A DNA stretch of 64,000 nt from Cymbidium sinense (Eukaryota > Streptophyta > Magnoliopsida > Asparagales > Orchidaceae). Under the pieces are notes generated by a model. That model was not told the origin of the DNA and did not search any database. It saw only the letters and a list, made by a program, of their open reading frames with translations. Positions 21,370 through 31,989 of this stretch are shown piece after piece; the stretch's first letter is position 1; each line of letters starts with the position of its first letter. The stretch lies in contig CM038229.1 of the NCBI GenBank assembly GCA_021442155.1, forward strand, positions 69,708,443 to 69,772,442. The letters run 5' to 3'. The position numbers and the translations under genes were made by a program.

Positions 21370-22380
21370 ACTACGGCGTCATTTGCCGTCTAGTCACTAA
21401 TTTTCTTTTACCCACTGCCACTAACCACCATCGCCGATGCGTCACGATTGGCTGATTACCAGCGTCGCCCGGTCATCCCGACTACTTGCGGTCACCTCGC
21501 CGACTGCAGTTCGCCCACTACCGTCGCGGTCACCGCCGCATTCATCGGTCATCTTCAGAGACCATCCGGCAACCTCCGCTGATCACCATCATCGCTGGGT
21601 CATCCGCAAAGCTGGCGTCATGCTGACTACCATCACCTTTTGTTGCCGACCACCCGTCGCCCGCTATATGTAGGTCGCTGCGCCGTCGCCGGTCATTCTT
21701 TCGCCGCCAGACAATTCGCCATTCACCAGCGTGCTGGTCATTACGTAGGCCCCATGCGGTCGTCGCCGACTATCGCTTCACGGCCTCGCGATCACCACCG
21801 CGTATCATCCCCGGCGACTCTGGATCTGGATTTTATATTCTGGTAACCATGTCGTTGCCAAACCCCCGGACAACCCGCATGCGGTCACCGCCAGACCATC
21901 ACGGCAATTTTGGCACCTGCGGCGCGATCATCGCACTTTCGGCCGGTTACCGCAACATTCGCTCGCCATGTTCGACCACCCCGTGGCCTAACCACATCGG
22001 TCGTGCTGACTACTTTTCGCCGGTCACCGTGACCATCACCCATTTCGCCGGTCTAACGTCGCCGTCATCCCCAGATTGCGGCGCCCATCGCTACGTCATT
22101 GCAGAGCTATTAACCGACGTGCCAACCCACAGCGGTCCGCCGCAACCTGCTCGATTGCCGGGACCATCCAATCTTCACCGGTCATCCCCGCCATTAACGG
22201 CGTCGATCGCACCATTCGTCGCGGTTGCCACACCGACCACCCCGTCGTGCGCCAACCACGCGTCAATCTGTGCACTATGCTGTCACCGTCGCCGACCATC
22301 GGCAATTGGTCACCACCATTCGTCGGACATTCATCATCTCTCCGGTTATCGTCGGCGATAATCGCCTCGAATCGGACGGT
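21370..22380 (+). other. GC-rich CACCATCGCC-type filler inside the retrotransposon
   Basis: This segment is rich in GTCGCCG, CACCATCG and CCGGTCA-like phrases, resembling the variable stretch within the LTRs of the same family. Long overlapping open frames exist on both strands (21849-22361, 22076-22714 and 22096-22548) because of the base composition. None shows a recognisable domain, and they conflict with each other. Confidence 0.55.
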
Positions 22381-22395
22381 CAGCAGTGATTGGCG

Positions 22396-22915
22396 CCTCT
22401 TTGAGGGAAAGCTGAACGACGTAAATCTGGTCTTGATAGCCTTAAAGGCGTCACGCCTCTTTCGAGGAGAACCTCGCCAGTATGAGCTCATCTTGATCGC
22501 CTCCCGGACGGTCCAAAAGCGGTCAACACCTCTTTGGAGGGAAAACAAGCGCTATGAACTGGGTCTTGATCGCCTCAAACTCGGTCGACAGAGGCGATCG
22601 CCTCTTCGAGGAAAAGGAGCTCGCCGTATATCTACGGGTCTTCGCCTCAGCCGGTGTCCAACAAGGCGGTCAATCGAGGGAAAACGAGCTCGCCCGTATG
22701 AACTACAGTCTTGATCGCCCAAACCCGTCGGTCAGATAAGGCGTTAACGCCTCGAGGGAGCCTCAGTATGGATGGGCCTGATCGCCTCAAAACCCGGTCG
22801 GTCGACAGAGCATTTAACGCTCTTCGAGGGAAAATCGAGCCTCTGTATGAACTACGGGCCTTGATCGCCTCAGAACGACCTTCTCTGAAGAAGAAGAGAA
22901 CCTTCTCCTGCCTGG
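22396..22915 (+). repeat. Minisatellite 2 inside the retrotransposon
   Basis: About seven units of 70-75 bp follow the pattern GCCTCTTCGAGGGAAAA..GAGCTCGCC, GTATGAACTACGGGTCTTGA, TCGCCTCAAA, then C(C/T)CGGTCGG.CGACAGAGGCG. The motif is unrelated in sequence to minisatellite 1. It ends at CCTTCTCTGAAGAAGAAGAG. Confidence 0.85.
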
Positions 22916-22999
22916 GGTTTTATAGCTATAGGGACAAAAGATAAAATCAAAGAAAGCGTAAAAGCGTCAAAAGCGCAAAACCTCAAACCTTAAAAGCGG

Positions 23000-23250
23000 G
23001 TCAAACGGACAAAACTCTCTTGGGCTCGACCCGCGTGCCATGGGCGTCAGTGGCGCCAGCCTGACCACCAGATCTTACTCTGCCTTCATGCTCCGTGATC
23101 CACGCTCCTCCGACCAGCGCGTCATTGCGACAACCAGCTTCCGCGCCTTGCCAGCCAGCTGACCGGTGGTTTCGTGACACTTCCGCCCGCCGGAATAGAG
23201 GCGCCGGAGCTCGAAGCGCCCATGGCCGTAGAGACGGATGGGTCCATAAA
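23000..23250. other. Unrecognised GC-rich block near the 3' end of the retrotransposon
   Basis: The block is more GC-rich than the surrounding sequence and has open frames on both strands (for example 23001-23273 on the - strand and 23095-23370 on the + strand). None resembles a known protein to me. It could be captured host sequence. Confidence 0.35.
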
Positions 23251-23411
23251 TTTTGCGCGATATACCTACACATGTGGTATGTATCACTTAGTAGTCATAA
23301 TCTTGTCTTACATGAAGATCTGTCTCTATGGTTAATAGACTTGCAGTTATTGAAGAATTTGTTATTTTGAAGTACTTGGCATATATTTTTTGATGATTGA
23401 GATAATATCAT

Positions 23412-23429
23412 CCAAAATAGGGGGCGATA
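23412..23429 (+). other. Polypurine tract of the LTR retrotransposon
   Basis: AAAATAGGGGGCGATA stands directly before the TGACCCGAAAATTC start of the 3' LTR. This G-rich stretch is the expected plus-strand primer site. Confidence 0.82.
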
Positions 23430-24203
23430 TGACCCGAAAATTCTCTAATGAAGCGAATCTTGATCGTAAAAATCAAAAATTGGCGTGAGATCGAGCACTT
23501 AAAATATCATTGGAAACTTTGAGGCGTCGGTTAAATTCCTAAAAGCTCTCAAATATGGATTGTTTATAATCGAGCATCTCGGCGAGCGATTCCAACAAGC
23601 CAAAGATCTTACAATTCTGACTTTATTTGAGCATTCAAATACACAAAATACATCATATGATCAAGAATCATCATCATCCAGATGGAAGAGTGGTTGAATC
23701 TTGTATGTATTTACAGGGCGTCGCTCTCCTCTATAAATAGCCTCATTCCTCATAAGGGGGGGAGCAGAGAGAGGAGAGCTCTAAAGATCCTCCAAGCACA
23801 ATCGTGCTTCCACTACTTCCACCACCGCCGATGCCGTCGGCCATGCCGATCTCTTGCAATCTCGATCTCGACCCATTATGATGACTTCTACTAGTGATTG
23901 TTCCTTGTATTTCTGCCAATAATTGTTCCTCACATTTCTACCGGTGATTGCTCCCTATTCACCATCATCTCCTATCTTAGCATTGGCCGACATTCATGGT
24001 TGGTGTTCCTTTCTCTATACAATTTTGTAATCCGTTATCGGGAAGATTTTGTACTCAAATACATAGTGGAAGCTTCTTCTTGTAGTCATTGATTTTTCCT
24101 CTTTTAGATTTTCATGTAAAATTCCCTTTTCTTTTTCTTTAAATATCGTGTGTGTCTTTGGATTTGTAAGACGAAAAATTTTACTCACCTCTTTCTAACG
24201 CCA
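23430..24203 (+). repeat. 3' LTR
   Basis: It starts TGACCCGAAAATTCTC, keeps GATCGAGCACTTAAAATATC, the TATAAATAG box (23732-23740), GAGAGCTCTAAAGATCCTCC and ATTTTGTAATCC, and ends near TTTCTAACGCCA. It has many small deletions relative to the 5' LTR. Confidence 0.85.
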
Positions 24204-24204
24204 A

Positions 24205-24242
<38 letters not shown>
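24204..24242. repeat. (AAT)n microsatellite at the insertion site
   Basis: About a dozen AAT triplets follow the 3' LTR. The sequence just before the 5' LTR also reads ACAATAATA, so the element probably inserted into this repeat. A 5-base duplication (TAATA) is compatible but cannot be pinned down in a microsatellite. Confidence 0.85.
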
Positions 24243-24244
<2 letters not shown>

Positions 24245-24359
24245 TCTGATCATCCTATGAGAAAATTTTTGAAGAGAAAAATACCGGTCCAGCCTTTTCT
24301 AAAAAAAACAGTCGAATTAAAAAACCGGATATTCCCTTTTAAAGATTCCAGAATCCCCA

Positions 24360-24600
24360 ACTCGTTAATGAGCCACCGCCCTAGGGACCCACGTTCGGAA
24401 CTCAATTCTGCCCCAAAATCGAAACCCTAGACGACGACAAAACCCTAGACGACGACAAGGGAACCACTGTACCAAAAGAGGGGTAAGCTTGCCGCCGTTA
24501 GCAGAACATGAGCCATGGAGCATCCTCGCGGCAACGGCGTTCGGACAAGCAAACAAACTGAGGGCAGCAATGGGTAGCGACACCGTCTCCATCTCGATGG
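24360..24600. other. Gene-like GC-rich fragment, not identified
   Basis: The segment is GC-richer than its surroundings and contains two copies of AAACCCTAGACGACGACAA, a phrase of the kind common in plant 5' UTRs. On the - strand an ORF covers 24365-24592 (METVSLPIAALSLFACPNAV at its start). On the + strand only short frames exist. I recognise no domain. It may be the 5' edge of a lost gene. Confidence 0.3.
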
Positions 24601-24646
24601 CTAGGATTTAATCTTCAACATAATTCTGACAAATTCTAAATTTAAC

Positions 24647-24840
24647 ATAAGAGAAAAAAATGTAATTTAAAATAGGGAATATAATTTATTACCTCGATTT
24701 CCAAATTAAATGCAGAAAGTGATGAAAAGTTTGCAATCCTGAAGCCATTAGTCTTCCCTCAACCACCGTATAGATCGTCGACGAACATTCAGTGTTCGCC
24801 GTATTACACGAATTCATGGCTCCGGCTAAGAACCATTGGC
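24647..24840 (-). pseudogene. Ascorbate-oxidase-like exon fragment (duplicate of exon 4)
   Basis: The - strand gives MNSCNTANTECSS and YTVVEG, then shifts frame before a stretch matching the codons of SLSAFNLEIE, ending in the same donor GTAATAAATT. It matches exon 4 of the gene at 35066-37242 (MDSCNMANAECTS, FTVVEGKTYRFRIASVSSLS) and continues about 45 bases into the adjoining intron. It is therefore a DNA-level copy, not a processed transcript. At least one frameshift and the absence of all other exons make it a dead fragment. Both copies lie on the same strand about 11 kb apart. Confidence 0.85.
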
Positions 24841-24849
24841 TTAAGTAAT

Positions 24850-27071
24850 GTTAACTGGCAAATTAGTCTAGAAGAGTCCGGAATAACTTTATTTTTTTAA
24901 GAATAAATGAAGCCTCTGATTTATGTTAAAAGTAATTTAGACTTAAGTTCTAAAACATTATGTTTGAATAAATCTTCAATTATTAATTATTTTTATAGTC
25001 TTATATTATCCAGAATCTAAATAATAAATTTCTAACAAAATGTCAATTTAGAATCTCAATAATTTAAATTTTAAAAATATAAATATCAATAATAGGATAA
25101 TTAAAATGCTCACTTCTAAAAATATTTCCTACTTATTCTCAATTAGCTTCCAAAAAATGAACTCTTTCTTCTTAGAGCATTTCTTTTAAAATTACTGCGG
25201 CAACAGAGGATATATATATATATATATATAATCATTTACATTTAAGGGTAAATTGATTAGCAGCATTTATTGAGCATTATAAATTAAATTAAAATATTTT
25301 AAAAATTCTATTGTTTGTGATACTATATATAAAATAAAGTGTATTAAAAATATATTTTTTAGTTCAAACATAATATATTTAAAAATTTTCAAATTAAATG
25401 AATTTTAAATATATAATTAGGTGTAAAGTCAAATTAATCGTTGTTATTCGTAAATGTCACCATCGGTCTTTGGTTTTCACATTACCTTTCAAATATATAA
25501 TAATTTACTCTATATTTTATGTAATTCAAAGAAATATTATGGATATAACTTATCAAAATTTAATATATAGTATATACTTTTAAGAAATAAATAGTTGAAG
25601 ATGTACTATATATACTGACATGAATAGGAGTATATTAATGAATATAATACGATAAATACTCAAAGAGACTAAATTATGTGTTGATGTTTCAAATGTTGGA
25701 TTATAAATTTTACTCGATTGCTATGATATAGGCTGATCTATTTGAAATGTTTTTATTTAATTGTTGATATTGAACTTTACCTTATTACATAGAGACAAGA
25801 ATTAGTCACATTAATTTTTCAAATTATCAAATAATTTAATATCAAGAAATGATTTAAGATGTTATTACGTTGTTGATAGTTGTGTCAAATGTCAAAAGGC
25901 TTTCTAATAGTAACATAAAGAGCCTTTAAATAATACAATTCATAAGTTAATGATTTATTTAGTGCAACATTATGACTTTCATGATCATTATGTAGTGAAT
26001 ATTCTAAAATATTTGTAATATTATAGATGCTAAGAATTAAGACTAATTATAATTTAACCAAAAAAGCTTTTAACCAATTATTGAGCTTATAAAAGAGATT
26101 AACTCATCTAAAAATTTTGTACATACTAATTATATAGAATAAAAATAGTGTTTAATTTACTTTAATACTCAATAAAAATTGATTGTTATATAATTATATG
26201 CATAAGCTAAACTATAAATTTTATAAATCAAATTGATATAAACCATGCACTAATAAGAACACCAATGATGATCCAAAAAAAAAAAAAAAAAGAATGCATT
26301 ATTTCTACTAAGCACATGAGATGTTATAAAAATCATTAATGTGAATCAAGTGTAATATGTGATTGGACCTATAAGTAGATTATTTAACACCTTATAGTCT
26401 AACTATAAGTTCTTTTTCAGTTGGCTAGTTTATTATTACTTTGTATAATCTACACTTAAGCTATGCCTAACTTCTTTTTATATATTTTTTAATAATTATT
26501 ATTTTGAAACCATACAATCTAAAAACTAAAATATAAACATATATTTCATTTGCATCCATTGATAAATGATATAAAAAAATGCATGAAATGATGTGATTAT
26601 ATATGACCTCTTTGAAAAATAAAAAATTTAGATAAGAGTAGCAATAATGTGGGTGATTTTGTTATATATGACTTATTATTTAAGTGGGGTTTGACTAGTA
26701 AATAAGTGTGTTTCTATGCACACACAAACAATTTATGCCAATTAATCACATTTTTAGAGGGAACAATGATTGATTTCATAAAAATAGTATTAAAATGTAT
26801 TTTTTTTCCTTTATCAAATTAACCAGTGATTGAGTGTGATATTGAGTTTCTAATTTCATTAAAATTATCAAGTTTTTTTATTAGTAAATTTTAAATAGTC
26901 AAAGTTTCAAGGTCATTATGTCATTAAAAAAAATTCATTTGTTCAAATATGAATGTTGATGCATACTCAATTGGACAACCTCTAAATTTGTATTCTCAGG
27001 CATTCAAACTCCTATTTTGCAAAACTTATAGCCAAGTTGACCATCACAAAAAATAAATAAATAAAATTTGA
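24850..27071. other. AT-rich intergenic sequence without recognised genes
   Basis: Very AT-rich throughout, with a (TA)n run at about 25210-25230 and a poly-A run near 26277-26290. The only longer ORF (25398-25583) has no recognisable protein and the base composition of its surroundings. Confidence 0.55.
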
Positions 27072-28587
27072 TGACAACATAAGTGACCGATTTCATCGAT
27101 AAATCAAACACATTGAATATTATTGAAAACTTATAGTATAATTTGAATTATTAAATTATCTCCAAAATTGATATGCTTATAATCAAATTGAGTATCTCAA
27201 TGAGATGAAGCTAATGAGTAAGATTATTGAATTCTAACAACATTAAGAGACTCAAATGCTTGAGAAACTTCTTATGATTAAGAGGGTTATTTTGGGTTAT
27301 TAGATGAAGTAGTTTATATTTTATTTATATTTACAAAGAATGACAATTTTCAAATGTATAAATGTGTCATCATTCTTTATATGTGGGGGACTTTAATTTG
27401 AGATTGAAGAGAACTCAAGTTTAAAGGAATTCTAGAGGGACTTCCACCATCCAAGCAACTTCATGCCTCCTAATTCGTCATCGAACTACTATTACTCATT
27501 AACCTGGGCATCTCTCGATCATTATAGTCGGATTGCCTCGATTGCATAATTGAATAGCTATATCATCAAACCATCATCTAATTGTTATCATCGAACCATC
27601 TCCTAACTGTTATAGTTAGAGCACAATCCTTTGATTGTTGTCACTTCGACACCTCCCGACCATTGTCATTAACTATCATTTAAACACTATCTCCCTGGTT
27701 TCTCTACACCACCATCATTTAACCACCATCATTGAATCACCTCTTGACCACCATCACCAAATTATTATCCTAGTGTTGTGATTGAACCGCTAATTCACAT
27801 TATTCCGCCTCTAACCACCAATACCATATATATATCACCAAACCATTGTTATCCAATCACATATCATCAAATCACCTTTCACCATTGTTCTATGTCACCA
27901 TCATTTGACTATTGTCATGGACCGCCATCTACTTCTATAGCTCTAAACGCTTCCCTAACTACTTCATTATTAGACCACCTCCTAATGACTATCATTTGAT
28001 CACTATCTTTCACTCACCTCAAGATTGTTTTGTCCAAACCACCATCGAATTGACATTGAACCAATGTTGTTCAACCATTGTTGTTTGATACATGTAGTCA
28101 AATTTCCTCCTAATTGTCATTCCCAAACTATCAATAAACTATTATAGCCCAACAACTTTCTTTCTACTGTTAATCATCGACTTACAATCATCATGAACTA
28201 CTCCTTCATCACTATCACAAGCCATAGTAGCCTTCATCATATCACAACCATCCATCTCCATTATCAAGCTATATTGTCATTGTGCCACATCAGTAAAAAG
28301 ACACCTTATTGACTCGCAATATCTTTCACCATCAACCCACTTGTAATCTCATATTCTCCAGTTTTAAGAGCGAGCAAATATTTATAATAAATGAACATCT
28401 AATGCAATAATTTAAGTTGGGCTTAGCATCATGGTTTCTCCGAGCTTGAACTTTTCACATAAAAATTTTGATGTTTTCCATGTTCTTAACTTTCTCACTT
28501 ATTTTTTTGTGTGTGCTAAGTTTTCATACAAAATTGAGAAGTAAAAACTCTTCTACTATATTGACATGAATTTGCTAACATGCAACA
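27072..28587 (+). mobile_element. Old, strongly decayed LTR of the 18980 family
   Basis: It runs from TGACAACATAAGTGACC to TTTGCTAACATGCAACA and follows the LTR order of the 18980 element: TGCTTATAATCAAATTGAGTATCTC, TCAAATGCTTGAGAAAC, a TATAAATGTG segment, TCCACCATCCAAGCAACTTC, a ~800 bp tract of CACCATCA/CACCATTG-type sequence (27480-28330), and TGTGTGTGCTAAGTTTTCA..CTTCTACTATATTG. Most CpG sites of the younger copies appear here as TG or CA, as expected from long decay of methylated DNA. Confidence 0.65.
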
Positions 28588-28852
28588 ATCTTAAATCACA
28601 TATAGATCAACCATAAATATAAATTTTAATTATAATTCTTGTGACCTTGAGAATCAATTCTTTAACTTAATTCATACCCAAAAAAAAAACTCATCTAAAA
28701 ATTAAAATAAATCTCGCTTCAATCAAGTTGATATTTTTTATATAAAGTAATGTTGCAAATATTATTCAACTGCTTTTATCCATCACAAATTGCAAATCAT
28801 CGGTAACAAGCTTTCTTGTGAAGGCAAACCAACAATTGCCACTTAATAATTC
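28588..28852. other. AT-rich spacer between two relic LTRs
   Basis: No gene or repeat is recognised. It may be what is left of an internal region between the LTRs at 27072 and 28853, but no primer-binding site is visible. Confidence 0.4.
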
Positions 28853-29350
28853 TGAGATCTAACAAGCGCATAAAATGATATGCGCAAGGCAATCCTATTT
28901 GAGTCTAAATGTGCTCAAATCAAGTACTTAAAATATAATGAGAAGCTTCAACATATTAGAAGGTCAAATGATCTAAATCTAACATATTATAATCAAATCA
29001 AAGCCTCTAAAAAATTTAATGAGTCTAAATTCACTCAAATTAGAGGCTGCTAAGACACCTAAATATTGTAAGAGTAATCTATGATCAAAAGATCCATTAT
29101 AGACTGTTTGATGGAGTATTGTGAGATTCTAGTTAAATTTATCAAAATTTTCATCTGTAAATGCTATAAAATCTCATTCACAGTGGAGTATTTTGATTAG
29201 ACTATGTCTCATGATTTTTTTTCTTTTTTAGGTTAAAAAATTTGATATTTTCTATATTCTTCTCTATTATCTATTTGTATGCATGATTTTCATATAAAAA
29301 TAAAAGATAAGAATTTTTTTTGTACTGTAATAAATTTTGTATTTATAGTT
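28853..29350 (+). mobile_element. Possible further LTR relic of the same family
   Basis: TGAGATCTAACAAGCGC begins a stretch with CTCAAATCAAGTACTTAAAATATAA, AACATATTATAATCAAATCAAAGC and a TATAAAATCTCATTC segment, in the same order as the family LTRs. The CACCATC-rich part is missing. The similarity is patchy, so the call is tentative. Confidence 0.45.
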
Positions 29351-30295
29351 ACAAAATGAAAAAAAAAATACACATTTACTTTAAATTTTATAGGCCACTA
29401 AAAATCATGAGTAGAAATTCTCACAATATTAAATAAATATTATAAATAGAGAGCAGGGGCTTCTATATTGAGCCCACCAGAAGTCTGAACTTATCCCGTG
29501 AGCTTTTTATTATTATTATTTATTAGCTATTTTATTCGATTATATAATTCATCGAATTGTCTGTAATGGATCATATTTGAATCGAATTTGTGGGCCAGGC
29601 CACTCTGGACTGCCAATTTGAAATCATTCTAAAGAAACAAACTCTAGTGGAGACTGGAGAGTTCCACTTATTAAAAGAAGCAGATTAGGCTAATAAAGGT
29701 CCAGAAAAGTCTAGTGGATTGTTCCTTTGTGTTAGCTATATTAATCCAATTAATAACTATACTATGCATTTGCAGTTTTAACATATTTTAATCTTGAAAT
29801 AGCATTACATGTATGCTTTGACATAAAAAAGTTTAGCATATACCTTCATTATTATTATCATCCGTTCTTCAGTTTTATTGAATTTTAAGAAATTTTACTT
29901 TATATATATCATAAATAATATAACAAATATATCAACATTTTATTACTGATAGAATATATCCAAAAATTTATCTTAGATAAAAATAATCTTACTATTGAGT
30001 ACTTGTTTAGAATTCACAATGACTGATATTAATCCAGTAAACTTTAAATAAGATTGAAGAGGTACAAATAAGAGGGTAAATACAATCATTATACTGCATT
30101 GGCAGATAACTGCATCTAATCATGATCACTTAGGCCTCATTTGGGATGACAATGGCGTTGGAGTGCGCTCTACACCGCACTATGTTACAGTTTTAGATGT
30201 TGTGTTCTCGCTATATTTTGAGAAATTTGTGGAAAAAATTTATATTTTTCAACCTGATTTGACTACTCGCTGTTACGGTTAGAAAGTTACAATTT

Positions 30296-30331
<36 letters not shown>

Positions 30332-31210
30332 AAAAAATCCCTAAAAGTGATATTGTTGACGTAGGATATCACTTTAGATAAGCATACTACATATGTTGGA
30401 GAAGTTATCACTTTATATAACTTTACTATATATATATATATATATATATATATCCACCATAGCTTCAAAAGAAGAGACGCTCATCAATTCTTTATCATGC
30501 TATAATGTTCCAAATACCCTTAATTAAAAAAATTTAATCAAATTAAGACTAATATAAATTTAATAAATTGATCATCAACCCATCATTACCAATCAACTAA
30601 GTTGACATATCCATTAATACGCTTCTTTCTTTCAACACTATATTAGATGATTGATTAAACCTAACTAAAACACAAATGAGTTATAAAGTTTTTTTAAAAG
30701 TTTATTATTATTTGAAAATATAACTAATTATTATCAATTTGAGTCTATAAATAAGAGGTAAAATGTTGATATTATTAAATAACACAAATCTATAAAATCT
30801 CATCTAATTCTATATACTAAAAGACACTAAAAATATAAAATATGAGAGTTTCTTTCTGTCTCTAAGATTCTATAAATTTTCTTTTATTTCTTTCCATTCT
30901 CTCTCTCACAATATTCCAATAGTTACTTCATTAGAAAAACAAAACTAATGAAGGATTCTGTATCAGTGTAATATACATATATTCATCCTTCCTTTAAAAT
31001 AACTCTTCAACATATATGATATTAATCTTCAACATATCCACCATTTGCCAAATCACCACCTTTCAAACATAGAATATATTTATTATTTCTTCATAAAAAA
31101 AAGTAAACATTGAAAATACGATAACAAGAGTTATCATATAATCCTAACGGTCACATAATATCTCAAGGCTTTCTCAGTCGCTTGGACTCTCCACATCCCA
31201 TAATAGACTC
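29351..31210. other. AT-rich intergenic sequence with microsatellites
   Basis: It holds (TA)n runs at about 30300-30328 and 30425-30452. Near 30130 the phrase AGGCCTCATTTGGGATGAC resembles the end of plant MITE-type elements, but no matching inverted end was found. The ORF at 30211-30468 spans the two TA runs and is not a gene. Confidence 0.5.
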
Positions 31211-31340
31211 TGGCAGCTAGGGGTGTAAACGAGCCGAGTTTGAGCAAACAAACCTCTGTGTTCGTTCGTTTGAAATTTGTTTTAGTGTTACCGTTTATAT
31301 ATCGAAATAAATGTTCGGTTTACGCTTAACTAAACGAGTT
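31211..31340. repeat. Dispersed-repeat-like sequence (GGGGTGTAAACGAGCCGAG)
   Basis: The phrase GCTAGGGGTGTAAACGAGCC and the following TTCGTTCG..AACGAGTTAACGAG sequence resemble a motif common in plant dispersed repeats. A related stretch (TTTTTATATATCGAAACAAAATATTC, split here by context) recurs after the A-rich microsatellite at about 31905-31985 in the same orientation. I cannot assign the family. Confidence 0.4.
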
Positions 31341-31370
31341 AACGAGTCGAAAATAGTGAAGCTTTTTTGA

Positions 31371-31425
31371 TGGAGGAGGATTTGAACCAATATTTCAGAT
31401 AACAAAATTTTAACCACTAAAACGC
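31371..31425 (-). other. tRNA-like / SINE head with A-box and B-box
   Basis: On the - strand TTAGTGGTTAAAA (31408-31420) resembles a pol III A-box, and GGTTCAAATCC (31378-31388) matches the B-box consensus exactly. The spacing is suitable. There is no complete tRNA cloverleaf, so this is a SINE head or tRNA-derived relic, not a working tRNA gene. Confidence 0.45.
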
Positions 31426-31444
31426 AGATTTCATATATTATGTT

Positions 31445-31604
31445 ATATATATATAATAAAAAAAAAATAGAAATAAAATAGAAATAGAAATAGAAATAGA
31501 AATAAATAGAAATAAAAATAAAAATAAAAATAAAAATAAAAATAAAAAATAAAAATAAAAAAATAAAAAAAAATAAAAATAAAAAAATAAAAAAAATAAT
31601 AATA

Positions 31605-31674
<70 letters not shown>

Positions 31675-31704
31675 TATAATAATAATAATAATAATAAATA
31701 AATA

Positions 31705-31737
<33 letters not shown>

Positions 31738-31850
31738 ATAATAATAGTAAAATAATAATAATAATAATAATAATAATAGTAATAAATAAAATAAGAGTAC
31801 AATAATAAAAATAATAATAATAGTAATAAATAATTAACAATATAAATATA
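31445..31850. repeat. Compound A-rich microsatellite, (AAATA)n and (AAT)n
   Basis: About 400 bases of GAAATA, AAAATA and then AAT repeats. The two ~180-200 residue ORFs on the - strand (31295-31888, 31443-31979) are Tyr/Leu/Phe/Ile translations of this repeat and are not genes. Confidence 0.95.
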
Positions 31851-31989
31851 ATATAATATAATTTTATTAAATAACAACGAATCAACAAAATGATTGTTTA
31901 TGTTACTATTTTTATATATCGAAACAAAATATTCTGATGTTAGTTTATTAACCAATCGAAATGAATAACGAGCTAACATGAGCTAATAA

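Larger units (their letters stand above)
18980..24203 (+). mobile_element. Non-autonomous LTR retrotransposon (about 5.2 kb)
   Basis: It has all the cis-parts of an LTR retrotransposon: a 5' LTR (18980-19817), a tRNA primer-binding site two bases after it, an internal region, a polypurine tract directly before the 3' LTR, and a 3' LTR (23430-24203). The internal region has no gag, protease, reverse transcriptase, RNase H or integrase. It holds a ~70-90 bp minisatellite (20140-21345), GC-rich CACCATCGCC-type sequence (21370-22380), a second ~70 bp minisatellite (22396-22915) and an unrecognised GC-rich block (23000-23250). The TTGGCGCCGTCTGTGGGA site is typical of plant Ty3/gypsy elements, so it probably moves using proteins of a gypsy partner. 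The LTRs differ by many substitutions and small gaps, so insertion is not recent. It landed in an (AAT)n run. Confidence 0.85.

Noticed and set aside
21849..22714. Long overlapping ORFs of 150-212 residues in the retrotransposon interior
   Set aside because: Both strands and several frames are open at once because of GC-rich, stop-poor sequence; no gag or other domain is seen and the 3' part falls in a minisatellite.
31371..31425. Functional tRNA gene
   Set aside because: A- and B-box-like motifs are present but no acceptor stem or anticodon arm can be drawn.
31295..31979. Two long - strand ORFs rich in Tyr, Leu, Ile and Phe as membrane proteins
   Set aside because: They are direct translations of (AAT)n and (AAATA)n microsatellite.
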